38,909 nucleotides of DNA from Streptomyces sp. JHA26. Lineage in GTDB: Bacteria > Actinomycetota > Actinomycetes > Streptomycetales > Streptomycetaceae. The stretch covers positions 1 to 38,909 of the forward strand of contig NZ_BDJC01000060.1 in NCBI RefSeq assembly GCF_002005565.1, read 5' to 3'. A program made the translations under genes and the position numbers. This document shows, in pieces, positions 21,270 through 28,605 of this stretch (position 1 is its first letter; every line of letters starts with the position of its first letter). Below the pieces are notes generated by a model. It saw only the letters and a program-made list of their open reading frames with translations, did no database searches and was not told where the DNA came from.

Positions 21270-21953
21270 TCAGCCGCCCTGGCCGGCGCTGCCGATCGGG
21301 CCGACCTTCACCGGGGTGCCGGAGCCGTCCGTGACGGGGAGGGATGCCGCGCCCGGCCAGTCGAGGGTGACGGACTTGGTCTCGTTGGGCGGGGTGACCA
21401 CCAGGCCGGTGACGCGGACACCGGAACCGCCCGTGTCGTTGGCCGGGTAGGAGATGAAGAAGGAGACCGACTTGCCGTCCTTCAGGACGGTCGCGGGGGC
21501 CGGCTCACCCGTGCGCTCCGCGGACACCGTCCCCGCGTTGGTCTCCAGGTCGACACCGGCGAAGCCCGCGAGCGTGCAGTCCCGGCCGCCGCCGTTGGTG
21601 AACGTCACCGCGACGGTGTTCTCCTCGTCGCCGCCGATGGTGTTGTCCTGCGCGGTGACCTCCAGCTCGTCGGTGCGGCACGTGCCGGTCGCGCTCTGCT
21701 CCTGGCCCGGGCTCTCCCCGGTGGCGTCCTCCGCGGTTCCCTGGCCCGAGCTGTCCGAGCTGCCCGAGCCGCCCGAGCCGCCCGAGCCGCCCGAGCTGCC
21801 CGGGCTCGAACCGTCCTTCGAGGAGGACGAGGGGGACGAGGACGTGGTGGGCGAGTCGTTCTGGCCCGCGGCGTCGTCGTCGTTCTGGCAGGCGGTGAGC
21901 GAGAGACCCGCGGCGACGGCCAGGGCTGCGATGGTGAGCTTGTTGACGCGCAT
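21270..21953 (-). CDS. DUF4232 lipoprotein
   Basis: A 227-residue exported lipoprotein. The signal peptide MRVNKLTIAALAVAAGLSL is followed by a lipobox LTAC with the lipidated C22. Residues 23-85 are a disordered Ser/Gly/Asp linker with GGSGGSGGSG repeats. The DUF4232 domain runs from about 90 to 215: TCRTDELEVTAQ, a second Cys in GRDCTLAGFAGV, ending in SLPVTDGSGTPVKVGPI. The two Cys probably form a disulfide outside the cell. Function unknown. A related protein is encoded at 28606-29373. It converges with the HATPase gene, with only 21 nt between them. Confidence 0.9.
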   Translation of the reverse strand: MRVNKLTIAALAVAAGLSLTACQNDDDAAGQNDSPTTSSSPSSSSKDGSSPGSSGGSGGSGGSGSSDSSGQGTAEDATGESPGQEQSATGTCRTDELEVTAQDNTIGGDEENTVAVTFTNGGGRDCTLAGFAGVDLETNAGTVSAERTGEPAPATVLKDGKSVSFFISYPANDTGGSGVRVTGLVVTPPNETKSVTLDWPGAASLPVTDGSGTPVKVGPIGSAGQGG

Positions 21954-22102
21954 GGTGTCTTCCTCGGTGTCGGTAGGGGTGCCGGCCCGTCGGTCCGGGC
22001 GGCGTTTCCACATGCCAAGAGCGACCGGTCCGGTCCCGCGTTTCGCCCGACCGCCCGCTACTACGCCCCTGTTACAGACGGAGAGAGACGGTGACACGGG
22101 GC

Positions 22103-23599
22103 TCAGGAACGCCGGGCCAGCTCGCGCAGGGCCCGGCCGAGGGTCCGCACGCCCTCGGTGAGGACGCCGGGCGGGTCGGCCGCGTAGCCGAGGACCAGGC
22201 CCTGGGGGCCGGGGAGTTGGCGGTGCCAGGACAGGGGGTGGCACTTCACGCCGTGGGCGAGGGCGGCGGCGGCCAGCTCGGTGTCGGGTACGTCCGGCGC
22301 GTAGGTGACCGTCAGGTGCAGGCCGGCCGCCGCGCCGTGGACGACCGCGCCGGGCAGGTGTGCGGTGACGGCGGCGATCACCGTGTCGCGGCGGCGGACG
22401 TGGCGGGCGCGGAGCAGCCGGAGGTGGCGCTCCAACTGGCCCGATTCCATCAGCCGGGCGAGGACCAGTTGCGGCAGTACGGCGTTGCCCAGGTCGGTGA
22501 AGCGTTTCGCGTCGGTCAGCGCGTCCAGGTGGTGGGGCGGCGGGATCATCCAGCCGATCCGCAGCGCGGGGGCGAGGAGTTTGGAAACGCTGCCCATGTA
22601 GCACAGGCGGTCGGTGAGCAGGGAGCGCAGCGCGGGCACGGGCGGGCGGTCGTAGCGGTGCTCGGCGTCGTAGTCGTCCTCCAGGACCAGGCCGCCGTCC
22701 GCGGCCCAGCGCAGCAGTTCGCGTCGGCGTTCGCCGCTCGTCACGATCCCGGTGGGGAACTGGTGGGCCGGGGTGAGGAGCACGGCGCGGGCGCCGGTGG
22801 CGCGCAGCGCGTCGACGCGCGGGCCCTGGTCGTCGACCGGCACCGGTGGGGTGGCCAGGCCGCCGTTGTGCAGGTGCTGGCGGGTGCCGAGCGAGCCGGG
22901 GTCCTCCACCGCGACACCGGTGATGCCGTCCGCCGACAGCACGGGGTGCAGCAGGGTGAGCGCCTGCGCGGTGCCGGCGACGATCAGGATCCCGTCCGGC
23001 TCGACCCGGATGCCGCGGCTGCGCGCCAGCCAGTCGGCGACGGCGCGGCGCAGCCGCGGGGCGCCGCGGGGATCGCCGTATCCGAGGTCCGCGGTGGACA
23101 GTTCGGCGAGCACGGCCCGTTCGGCGCGCAGCCAGGCCGTGCGGGGGAACGCGGAGAGGTCGGGCCGACCGGGGGTGAGGTCGACGCGGGCGTCGGCGGC
23201 GCGCAGCGCGTCGAAGACGTCGGCGCCGGGCTCGCCGGTGAAGGGGGAGCGGGGCGCTGTCCGGCCGGGGTGCGGGACCTCCGGCCCGCGGGCCGGAGGC
23301 GCCGCGACCACCACCGTGCCGCCGCGCCGGCGCCCCTCGACGTGCCCGTCCTCGGCGAGCCGCCGGTACGCCTCGGTGACCACGCCCCGGGAGACGCGCA
23401 GCTCGGCGGCGAGCACCCGGGTGGCCGGCAGCCTGCTGCCCACGGTCAGCCGGCGGTCGGTGATCGCCTGTCGCAGCCGCCCGGCCAGCCAGTCCGCCTT
23501 GCCGCCCGACGGCGCGTCCTCGGGCCGCAGTTGCAGGAAGTCGGAGCCGTGCGCCGCCGTACCGCTCGGCTGTCCTTCCCGCTCGCTCACCGCACCCAT
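22103..23599 (-). CDS. MocR/PdxR-type regulator: GntR HTH fused to a PLP aminotransferase fold
   Basis: A 498-residue regulator. Residues 30-105 are a GntR winged helix (LRQAITDRRLTVGSRLPATR, LRVSRGVVTEAYRRLAEDGH). From about 150 the sequence follows fold type I aminotransferases (RPDLSAFPRTAWLRAERAVL, DLGYGDPRGAPRLRRAVADW, VLEDDYDAEHRY, the PLP-binding Lys in MGSVSKLLAPALRIGW). The domain senses PLP or an amino compound rather than catalysing. ATG 23599 was chosen; the GTGs at 23620 and 23590 are alternatives and none has a strong ribosome-binding site. It follows the B3/4-domain gene by 23 nt on the same strand, a common pairing, which suggests an amino-acid-related target, possibly that gene itself. 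Confidence 0.92.
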   Translation of the reverse strand: MGAVSEREGQPSGTAAHGSDFLQLRPEDAPSGGKADWLAGRLRQAITDRRLTVGSRLPATRVLAAELRVSRGVVTEAYRRLAEDGHVEGRRRGGTVVVAAPPARGPEVPHPGRTAPRSPFTGEPGADVFDALRAADARVDLTPGRPDLSAFPRTAWLRAERAVLAELSTADLGYGDPRGAPRLRRAVADWLARSRGIRVEPDGILIVAGTAQALTLLHPVLSADGITGVAVEDPGSLGTRQHLHNGGLATPPVPVDDQGPRVDALRATGARAVLLTPAHQFPTGIVTSGERRRELLRWAADGGLVLEDDYDAEHRYDRPPVPALRSLLTDRLCYMGSVSKLLAPALRIGWMIPPPHHLDALTDAKRFTDLGNAVLPQLVLARLMESGQLERHLRLLRARHVRRRDTVIAAVTAHLPGAVVHGAAAGLHLTVTYAPDVPDTELAAAALAHGVKCHPLSWHRQLPGPQGLVLGYAADPPGVLTEGVRTLGRALRELARRS

Positions 23600-23622
23600 G
23601 GTGCCACGGGGGCCGCGCACCG

Positions 23623-24354
23623 CTACGGGGCCGCCCGAGTGCCGGACAGCGGCTCGTCGCTGAACGCGAACTCCCGCGCGGAGGAGGTGAGGAGGGCCGT
23701 CGTGGGGGTGACCTGCCAGTGCGCGGTGAGTTCCCGGGCGATCGTTCGCAGTGCCTCCGTGACGGTGTCCGTTCCGCCGTCGTGCACGGCCTCCACCACC
23801 ACGAAGATGCGGCTGGTGCGATCGCCGACCGCGGAGTGGCCGCTCTGCCGGTTGGTCCAGCGCCGGGCGTGCGCCCGCCCGGCGGAGTCGGCGTACGTCA
23901 CCTCGCCGGGCGCCGGGTGCTCCGTACCGCCGCCGAAGGGGGTGTACTCCTCGTCACCGCGGGCGTGGCGCACTTCGAGCAGCGGGCCGGTGACGCGGTC
24001 GGCGTCGAGCACCGCGACCGGGACGGCGTACGCGACGGAGACCGCGTTGCACAGGTCGACCACCGGGTGGATGCGCGGCAGTGTCCCTTCCTTGCGCAGC
24101 CGCCGCAGCAGGGACTCCGAGGCGCACCGGTACTGGGTCGGCTTCAGCCCCATCCGGGCGAAGGCCCGGCGCCAGGCGAGCACTTCGGGGAATCGGCCCT
24201 CGGGGGTGTCGGCCAGCCGGGCCAGGGCGCGGGCGGTGTACTCCGCGACGCGCGGGCCGGTGTCGGCCGTCCGGTCGACGCCGGTGGCGTGGAGTGCGCC
24301 CACCGCGAGGTGGGGGTGGTCGGACCAGATCGCGTCAGCGTGCCGGAAACGCAT
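23623..24354 (-). CDS. B3/4 (PheRS beta editing-like) domain protein
   Basis: A 243-residue stand-alone B3/4 domain, the fold that edits mischarged tRNA in phenylalanyl-tRNA synthetase beta. Markers: AWRRAFARMGLKPTQYRCA, SLLRRLRKEGTLPRIHPVVD, LCNAVSVAYAVPVAVLDADR, and EVTYADSAGRAHARRWTNR with QSGHSAVGDRTSRIFVVVEA. Stand-alone members may hydrolyse mischarged aminoacyl-tRNA or free D-/non-protein aminoacyl-tRNA, but this is not settled. The ATG at 24354 follows the stop of a 44-codon ORF by a single base (TGAGATG), indicating translational coupling. The MocR regulator is 23 nt downstream. Confidence 0.9.
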   Translation of the reverse strand: MRFRHADAIWSDHPHLAVGALHATGVDRTADTGPRVAEYTARALARLADTPEGRFPEVLAWRRAFARMGLKPTQYRCASESLLRRLRKEGTLPRIHPVVDLCNAVSVAYAVPVAVLDADRVTGPLLEVRHARGDEEYTPFGGGTEHPAPGEVTYADSAGRAHARRWTNRQSGHSAVGDRTSRIFVVVEAVHDGGTDTVTEALRTIARELTAHWQVTPTTALLTSSAREFAFSDEPLSGTRAAP

Positions 24355-24355
24355 C

Positions 24356-24490
24356 TCACGCCACCGCCGTCCGTGCGCTCAGGCCCACGAGGCGGACGGT
24401 GGACACCCGGCGGACGCCGGTGCCGGGGGTGGCCGGCACGGCCGGGGTGGCCGGCACGACCGGGGTGGTCAGCAGGAACGCGGGACTCAA
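24356..24490 (-). CDS. Small leader-type ORF coupled to the B3/4 gene (44 aa)
   Basis: A 44-codon ORF starting with TTG at 24490. GGAGGG (24501-24496) is 5 nt upstream, better than the site of the gene it precedes. The product begins MSPAFLLTTPVVPATPAVPATP and ends GLSARTAVA. It is rich in Pro, Val, Thr and Ala, with a VPATPA repeat. Its stop is 1 nt from the B3/4 ATG. It may be a leader peptide controlling translation of the downstream gene, or a small membrane-associated peptide. No family is recognised. An intrinsic-terminator hairpin lies 98 nt upstream of its start. Confidence 0.5.
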   Translation of the reverse strand: MSPAFLLTTPVVPATPAVPATPGTGVRRVSTVRLVGLSARTAVA

Positions 24491-24587
24491 GAGAACCCTC
24501 CGGGAGGTCGACGGTCCTCCCAGTCTGCTGCGACCATGGCCCGAAGGGCAGAGCCAAAAGGCACCGTCCCGACCGGTCCAAAAACCA

Positions 24588-24617
24588 CGGGCTCCGGTGC
24601 TCGGCACCAGGAGCCCG
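24588..24617 (-). terminator. Intrinsic terminator or attenuator upstream of the leader ORF
   Basis: The stem CGGGCTCCGGTG (24588-24599) pairs with CACC-A-GGAGCCCG (24605-24617), with one bulged A and a 5-nt loop. Read on the minus strand it is followed after 3 nt by TTTTT (24584-24580), a true U-tract, rare in such GC-rich DNA. It lies 179 nt past the 2-hydroxyacid dehydrogenase stop and before the small ORF/B3/4 operon. It either ends the former or attenuates the latter. Confidence 0.7.
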
Positions 24618-24796
24618 CGGCGCCGAGGACGGTCCGTCGGACGAGGCCGGTTCGTCAGACCAGCCCCCCGACAGCAGGCCGCCGCCCGCTGCGACCGCGA
24701 AGGCGAGGTCGCGGCGCCCCGCGGTGACCGCTCCGGGGGTGCCCCGGGTCACCGGCACCAGTACGGCCTGCCGGAACGGTTCCCGCGGGGGACGCG
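24618..24796. other. Gap between terminator hairpin and 2-hydroxyacid dehydrogenase
   Basis: No gene can be supported, but the minus strand is open and reads like coding sequence over about 45 codons (LVPVTRGTPGAVTAGRRDLAF followed by AVAAGGGLLSGGW). It resembles the first helix of an EamA-type transporter, a common partner of MocR-B3/4 pairs, so this may be a gene remnant. That is a weak inference. Confidence 0.3.
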
Positions 24797-25756
24797 TCAG
24801 CCCAGACGGCGGATCGGGGTGCCGGCGAGGTAGGCGTCGATGGCTTCCACCGCCTGGCCGTAGTACGTGCGGTAGTTGAGGTGGGAGACGTACCCCAGGT
24901 GGGGCGTCGCCAGCAGGCGGGGGGCGGTGCGCATCGGGTGGTCGGCGGGCAGCGGCTCGGTGTCGAAGACGTCGACCGCCGCGCCCGCGATGCGGGCCTC
25001 GTGCAGGGCGGTGAGCAGGGCGTCCTGGTCGACGAGGGCCGAGCGGGAGGTGTTGACCAGGTAGGCGGTCGGCTTCATCAGGGCCAGCTCGGCGGCGCCC
25101 AGGATGCCCCGGGTGGTCCCGCCCAGCACCAGGTGGAGCGAGACGAAGTCGCTGGTGGCCAGTAGCTCTTCCTTCGAGGACGCCAGTTCCGCGCCCACCT
25201 CGTCCGTGCGTTCCTTGGTGAGGTGGGGGCTCCAGGCCGTGACCTCCATGCCGAAGGCGAGGCCCACCCGCGCCACCCTGCTGCCGATCTTGCCCAGTCC
25301 GAGCAGGCCGAGGCGGCGGCCGTGCAGGTCCGCGCCGACCGTCGACTGCCACGGGCCGCCCGCCCGCAGGGCGTTGTTCTCCGTCACGATGCCGCGCGCC
25401 AGGCCGAGCAGGAGCGCCCAGGTCAGTTCCACCGGCGGGGTGGGGGAGCTCTGGGTGCCGCAGACCGTGACGCCGGCCCGCTCGGCGGCCGCGTGGTCGA
25501 TGACGGAGTTGCGCATGCCGGACGCGACGATCAGCTTCAGCCGGGGGAGCCGGTCGAGGAGGGAGGCGGGGAACGGGACGCGTTCGCGCAGAGTCACCAC
25601 GATGTCGAAGTCCGCGAGGACGTGGGCGAGTTCGTCCTCGGTGGCGAAGTGCTCGGTGAAGGAGGTGACCTCCACCCGGTCGCCGACGGGGCTCCAGTCG
25701 GCGACGGTGGTGGCGACGTCCTGGAAGTCGTCGAGTACGGCACAGCGCAGGCGCAT
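24797..25756 (-). CDS. D-isomer-specific 2-hydroxyacid dehydrogenase family protein
   Basis: A 319-residue NAD(P)-dependent oxidoreductase. The dinucleotide fold contains GLLGLGKIGSRVARVGLAFG (150-169), and catalytic residues are in place: R238 in VNTSRSALV, E267 in DVFDTEPLP and H286 in TPHLGYV. The substrate loop is DFDIVVTLRERVPFP and SGMRNSVID. It interconverts a 2-keto acid and a D-2-hydroxy acid in the cytosol; the closest group is hydroxypyruvate/phosphoglycerate dehydrogenase-like, but the substrate is unknown. The ATG at 25756 follows the upstream membrane-protein stop by 1 nt (TGACATG), so the two are coupled. An ATG further upstream at 25825 would overlap that gene. Confidence 0.92.
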   Translation of the reverse strand: MRLRCAVLDDFQDVATTVADWSPVGDRVEVTSFTEHFATEDELAHVLADFDIVVTLRERVPFPASLLDRLPRLKLIVASGMRNSVIDHAAAERAGVTVCGTQSSPTPPVELTWALLLGLARGIVTENNALRAGGPWQSTVGADLHGRRLGLLGLGKIGSRVARVGLAFGMEVTAWSPHLTKERTDEVGAELASSKEELLATSDFVSLHLVLGGTTRGILGAAELALMKPTAYLVNTSRSALVDQDALLTALHEARIAGAAVDVFDTEPLPADHPMRTAPRLLATPHLGYVSHLNYRTYYGQAVEAIDAYLAGTPIRRLG

Positions 25757-25757
25757 G

Positions 25758-26261
25758 TCAGCCCTTTCCGGTGAGGCCGGTGTCTCCGCCGCGGGACGGG
25801 CGGGGGTCCTGGGACAGTCCAGCACGACGGAGCGACCGGTCCCGCAGCGCCTGGACGGCGGCTGCCGTGGGGGCGAGCACGAGGACCGCCAGACCGGTGA
25901 AGACCACCGGGTTCACCCAGCCCGGCACCAGCTCGGTGCCCACGCCCTCCGGCGTGACGCACTGGGCGCTGACCGGCAGCGTCATCCGGGTCACCACGTG
26001 ATCGCCCGCCGCTCCGGCGGCGGCGCACATCTGGTCGGGGTCCAGGATGTAGAACCCCTGGTTCACGCCGTACGCGTAGGCGCCCAGGGCCGCCGATCCG
26101 GCCAGTACGGCCAGCAGGGCGCACGACGCGGGGCTGGGCACGCGCAGACCGCTCTCCGGCTCCCAGTGCCACACCCGCACGGCGAGGGCCCCCGCGGTGC
26201 CCAGGACGACGAACGGCGTCAGGAGCGGCGCGAAGGCCAGGATCAGGAAGAGAGCTGCCAC
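25758..26261 (-). CDS. Three-pass membrane protein of unknown function
   Basis: A 167-residue protein with hydrophobic segments at about 3-29 (LFLILAFAPLLTPFVVLG), 46-65 (LLAVLAGSAALGAYAYGV) and 115-138 (VNPVVFTGLAVLVLAPTAAA). The loop between helices 2 and 3 contains C79 and C101, which could form an extracytoplasmic disulfide. The C-terminal 28 residues are polar and basic. No family recognised. GTG at 26261. It precedes the 2-hydroxyacid dehydrogenase with a TGACATG junction, so the two are one transcription unit; a shared function is not evident. Confidence 0.78.
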   Translation of the reverse strand: MAALFLILAFAPLLTPFVVLGTAGALAVRVWHWEPESGLRVPSPASCALLAVLAGSAALGAYAYGVNQGFYILDPDQMCAAAGAAGDHVVTRMTLPVSAQCVTPEGVGTELVPGWVNPVVFTGLAVLVLAPTAAAVQALRDRSLRRAGLSQDPRPSRGGDTGLTGKG

Positions 26262-26300
26262 GTCTGTTCGGACATCTCACACCGGTGATCGGTTCCGCCG

Positions 26301-26321
26301 GGTGCCGGGTGCCGGGTGCCG
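26301..26321. repeat. Three tandem GGTGCCG units
   Basis: Three perfect 7-nt repeats followed by a degenerate fourth (GGTCCCG). They lie in the 267-nt gap between the membrane-protein start and the SRPBCC stop. Apart from this, nothing else is recognised in the gap. Confidence 0.8.
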
Positions 26322-26528
26322 GGTCCCGGACGCCGGGGGCGGGCGCGACCGGACCGCGTCGCCCAGGTCGTACCCCTGCCTCGGCACGTGAGCACTCCGT
26401 GCGTCACTGTCCTTCACGCGCTCACCTGCGCGCGAGGATGACAAAGAGCGGATTGGTGTTCACGGTTCTCGGACCCGTGACGACCGCGAACGGGCCCGAA
26501 CAGCTCTTGGCGGTCGGCCCGCCCTGCC

Positions 26529-26939
26529 CTACGCGGACTCCAGCAGTTCCTTGAGCCGGACCAGGTCGGCGGTGACCGTGTCGGCGTCGCGTGCGAAGTC
26601 GGCGTCGGTCGTGCCCGGCTGTCGGCGGACGGTGAAGACCACCTCGCTCGCGGTGCCGTCGGGGATCACGCGGACCGGGTTGTGGACGGTCTGCCCGGAG
26701 GGCAGCGTGACGTAGTGGTCGAGTACACCCAGGTCGTTGGGCGGGGTGAAGGTGATCGTGATCCGGCCCATGGGGGAGGACGCCGCGACCCAGCGGTCCC
26801 CTTCCCGCTCGACGGAGGTGCCGAGGCCGTGGGCCCACGCGGGCAGGTTGGCCGGGTCGGAGGCGTAGGCGTAGACGTCGGCCGCGGGTCGGTCGATGCG
26901 GACGCCGAGGTGGCGGGACTCCCTGTCGGTGCTGTTCAT
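26529..26939 (-). CDS. SRPBCC-family protein (START-like fold)
   Basis: A 136-residue single-domain protein of the SRPBCC/polyketide-cyclase-like superfamily, which bind hydrophobic ligands in a helix-grip fold. It begins RHLGVRIDRPAADVYAYASD, followed by LPAWAHGLGT and MGRITITFTPPNDLGVLDHY, with the long C-terminal helix DADTVTADLVRLKELLES. The ligand is unknown. The ATG at 26939 is the only start that fits the fold; no ribosome-binding site is seen, so it may be leaderless. It lies between two minus-strand genes with no tight coupling. Confidence 0.85.
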   Translation of the reverse strand: MNSTDRESRHLGVRIDRPAADVYAYASDPANLPAWAHGLGTSVEREGDRWVAASSPMGRITITFTPPNDLGVLDHYVTLPSGQTVHNPVRVIPDGTASEVVFTVRRQPGTTDADFARDADTVTADLVRLKELLESA

Positions 26940-26999
26940 GGGAGCGACGGTAGCGAGCCGCGGGCGCCGGAATCTTGAACGAATCGGACGCAACAGGCC

Positions 27000-27458
27000 C
27001 TAGTGGTGCCAGGCATGGCCGCCCGTGTTGTGGATGAAGCGCTGGAGCACCTTCATCGTGGTCAGGTACTCCTCGTCGGAGATTCCAGCGTGGCGCTCCG
27101 TCCACAGCTCGTCCTGGACGGCGGCTGCCTTCTCGTAGAACGTCCGGCCCGCCGGGGTCAGGGAGAGCAGGTCGTCGGGGGCGTGGAGGATCCAGCCCGC
27201 GTCGATCGTCGCGTCGATCTCCGACTCCATCGTCTCCGGGCCCGTGTCGAGGTAGTTCCGCAGGAGGTCGCGGACCTCGGCGCGGGTCTTCGGGGCGTCG
27301 GCGCGGGCGACCTGGGCGAGCACCCACCACTGCGGCTGGGTCGTGCCGATCTCGGCGAGGGCGGCCCTGGTGCGGGTGACGACGGCGTTGTACGCCGCCC
27401 AGCTCCAGTAGCCGATGGGCTGGCGGATCAGTTCGGCGTCGCTGTGTGAGTAGTCCAT
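27000..27458 (-). CDS. MarR-type winged-helix regulator
   Basis: A 152-residue regulator. The N-terminal dimerisation helix is PIGYWSWAAYNAVVTRTRAALAEIG shortened at both ends by disorder, followed by the wHTH (TQPQWWVLAQVARADAPKTR, AEVRDLLRNYLDTGPETME, IDATIDAGWILHAPDDLLSL with the wing). The C-terminal helix ends NTGGHAWHH. It is divergent from hemB with 111 nt between starts, and an inverted repeat in that gap (27481-27498) is a likely operator, so it may control itself and possibly hemB. The effector is unknown. Confidence 0.83.
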   Translation of the reverse strand: MDYSHSDAELIRQPIGYWSWAAYNAVVTRTRAALAEIGTTQPQWWVLAQVARADAPKTRAEVRDLLRNYLDTGPETMESEIDATIDAGWILHAPDDLLSLTPAGRTFYEKAAAVQDELWTERHAGISDEEYLTTMKVLQRFIHNTGGHAWHH

Positions 27459-27480
27459 GGCGCCGACCGTAGAAGCTGAA

Positions 27481-27498
27481 GCTTGGTTGAGGTCAAGC
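27481..27498. promoter_or_regulatory. Candidate MarR operator between the regulator and hemB
   Basis: GCTTG-N8-CAAGC, preceded by two GAAGCT copies at 27472-27477 and 27478-27483. It lies 22-40 nt upstream of the MarR-type start and about 75 nt before hemB. Symmetry and position suggest an operator; the binding protein is inferred. Confidence 0.4.
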
Positions 27499-27556
27499 CC
27501 GGCAGGGCCCCGGTCGGGCCGACTCTCCGTCGGCAAAGGCACGGGTGGGGCGGGCG

Positions 27557-27562
27557 TAGCGT
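27557..27562 (+). promoter_or_regulatory. -10-like TAGCGT for hemB
   Basis: TAGCGT ends 7 nt before the hemB ATG. The ATG has only GGTGG directly against it and no proper Shine-Dalgarno, so hemB may be leaderless. No clear -35. Confidence 0.35.
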
Positions 27563-27569
27563 AGGTGGT

Positions 27570-28562
27570 ATGACGACGTACGGATCCTTTCCCGGCACCC
27601 GGCCCCGGCGGCTGCGGACCACTCCCGTCATGCGTCGGATGGTCGCCGAGACCCGGCTGCATCCCGCCGACCTGATCCTCCCCGCCTTCGTGCGCGAGGG
27701 CGTGAGCGAGCCGGTGCCGATCGAGGCGATGCCCGGGGTCGTGCAGCACACCCGGGACAGCCTGAAGAAGGCCGCCGCCGAGGCGGTCGAGGCCGGGATC
27801 TCCGGGATCATGCTGTTCGGCGTGCCGGAGGACGGGAAGAAGGACGCCGCCGGTACGGCGGGCACCGACCCCGACGGGATCCTCCAGGTCGCCCTGCGGG
27901 ACGTGCGGGCCGAGGTCGGGGACGAGCTGCTCGTCATGTCCGACCTGTGCCTCGACGAGTTCACCGACCACGGGCACTGCGGCGTCCTCGACGAGCAGGG
28001 GCGGGTCGACAACGACGCCACCCTCGAGCGGTACGCCGAGATGGCCCAGGTCCAGGCCGACGCCGGCGCCCATGTCGTCGGCCCCAGCGGGATGATGGAC
28101 GGCCAGATCGGGGTCATCCGCGACGCCCTCGACCAGATCGGGCGGGAGGACGTCGCGATCCTCGCCTACACCGCGAAGTACGCCTCCGCCTTCTACGGGC
28201 CCTTCCGCGAGGCCGTCGGTTCCTCGCTCAAGGGCGACCGCAAGACCTACCAGCAGGACGCCGCCAACGCCCGCGAGTCGCTGCGGGAGTTGGCGCTCGA
28301 CCTGGAGGAGGGGGCCGACATGGTGATGGTCAAGCCGGCCGGGCCCTACCTCGACATCCTCGCCAAGGTCGCCGAGGCGTCCGACGTGCCCGTCGCCGCC
28401 TACCAGATCTCCGGCGAGTACTCGATGATCGAGGCCGCCGCCGAGAAGGGCTGGATCGACCGCGACCGGGCCATCCTGGAGACGCTCACCGGGATCAAGC
28501 GGGCCGGTGCGCGCAACATCCTGACCTACTGGGCCACCGAAGTCGCCCGCACCCTGCGCTGA
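27570..28562 (+). CDS. hemB: Delta-aminolevulinic acid dehydratase (porphobilinogen synthase)
   Basis: Condenses two 5-aminolevulinate molecules to porphobilinogen. The Schiff-base lysines are K203 in AYTAKYASAFYGPF and K255 in MVMVKPAGPYLD. The metal loop reads SDLCLDEFTDHGHCGVL: C127, D129 and C137, so one of the three Cys of the zinc type is replaced by Asp, an intermediate between zinc-type and magnesium-type enzymes. 330 residues is normal. The gene is separated from rex-hemACD by 10 kb of accessory genes and has its own promoter region, so it escapes direct Rex control here. A hairpin terminator follows within 6 nt. Confidence 0.97.
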   Translation: MTTYGSFPGTRPRRLRTTPVMRRMVAETRLHPADLILPAFVREGVSEPVPIEAMPGVVQHTRDSLKKAAAEAVEAGISGIMLFGVPEDGKKDAAGTAGTDPDGILQVALRDVRAEVGDELLVMSDLCLDEFTDHGHCGVLDEQGRVDNDATLERYAEMAQVQADAGAHVVGPSGMMDGQIGVIRDALDQIGREDVAILAYTAKYASAFYGPFREAVGSSLKGDRKTYQQDAANARESLRELALDLEEGADMVMVKPAGPYLDILAKVAEASDVPVAAYQISGEYSMIEAAAEKGWIDRDRAILETLTGIKRAGARNILTYWATEVARTLR

Positions 28563-28567
28563 GCGAC

Positions 28568-28596
28568 CTCCCCCGGTGCTTCGCGCACCGGGGGAG
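28568..28596 (+). terminator. Terminator after hemB
   Basis: A perfect 12-bp stem (CTCCCCCGGTGC at 28568-28579 with 28585-28596) and a 5-nt TTCGC loop. It lies between convergent genes and probably works in both directions. Confidence 0.85.
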
Positions 28597-28605
28597 AGGA
28601 CCCCT

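Noticed and set aside
22091..24727. 878-codon plus-strand frame opposite MocR and B3/4 genes
   Set aside because: No domain is visible, it is Gly/Arg/Ala-rich, and both minus-strand genes have full conserved motifs.
26301..26340. CRISPR or phage attachment repeats in the 26.3 kb gap
   Set aside because: Only three 7-nt units without spacers, and no integrase or cas gene in the window.
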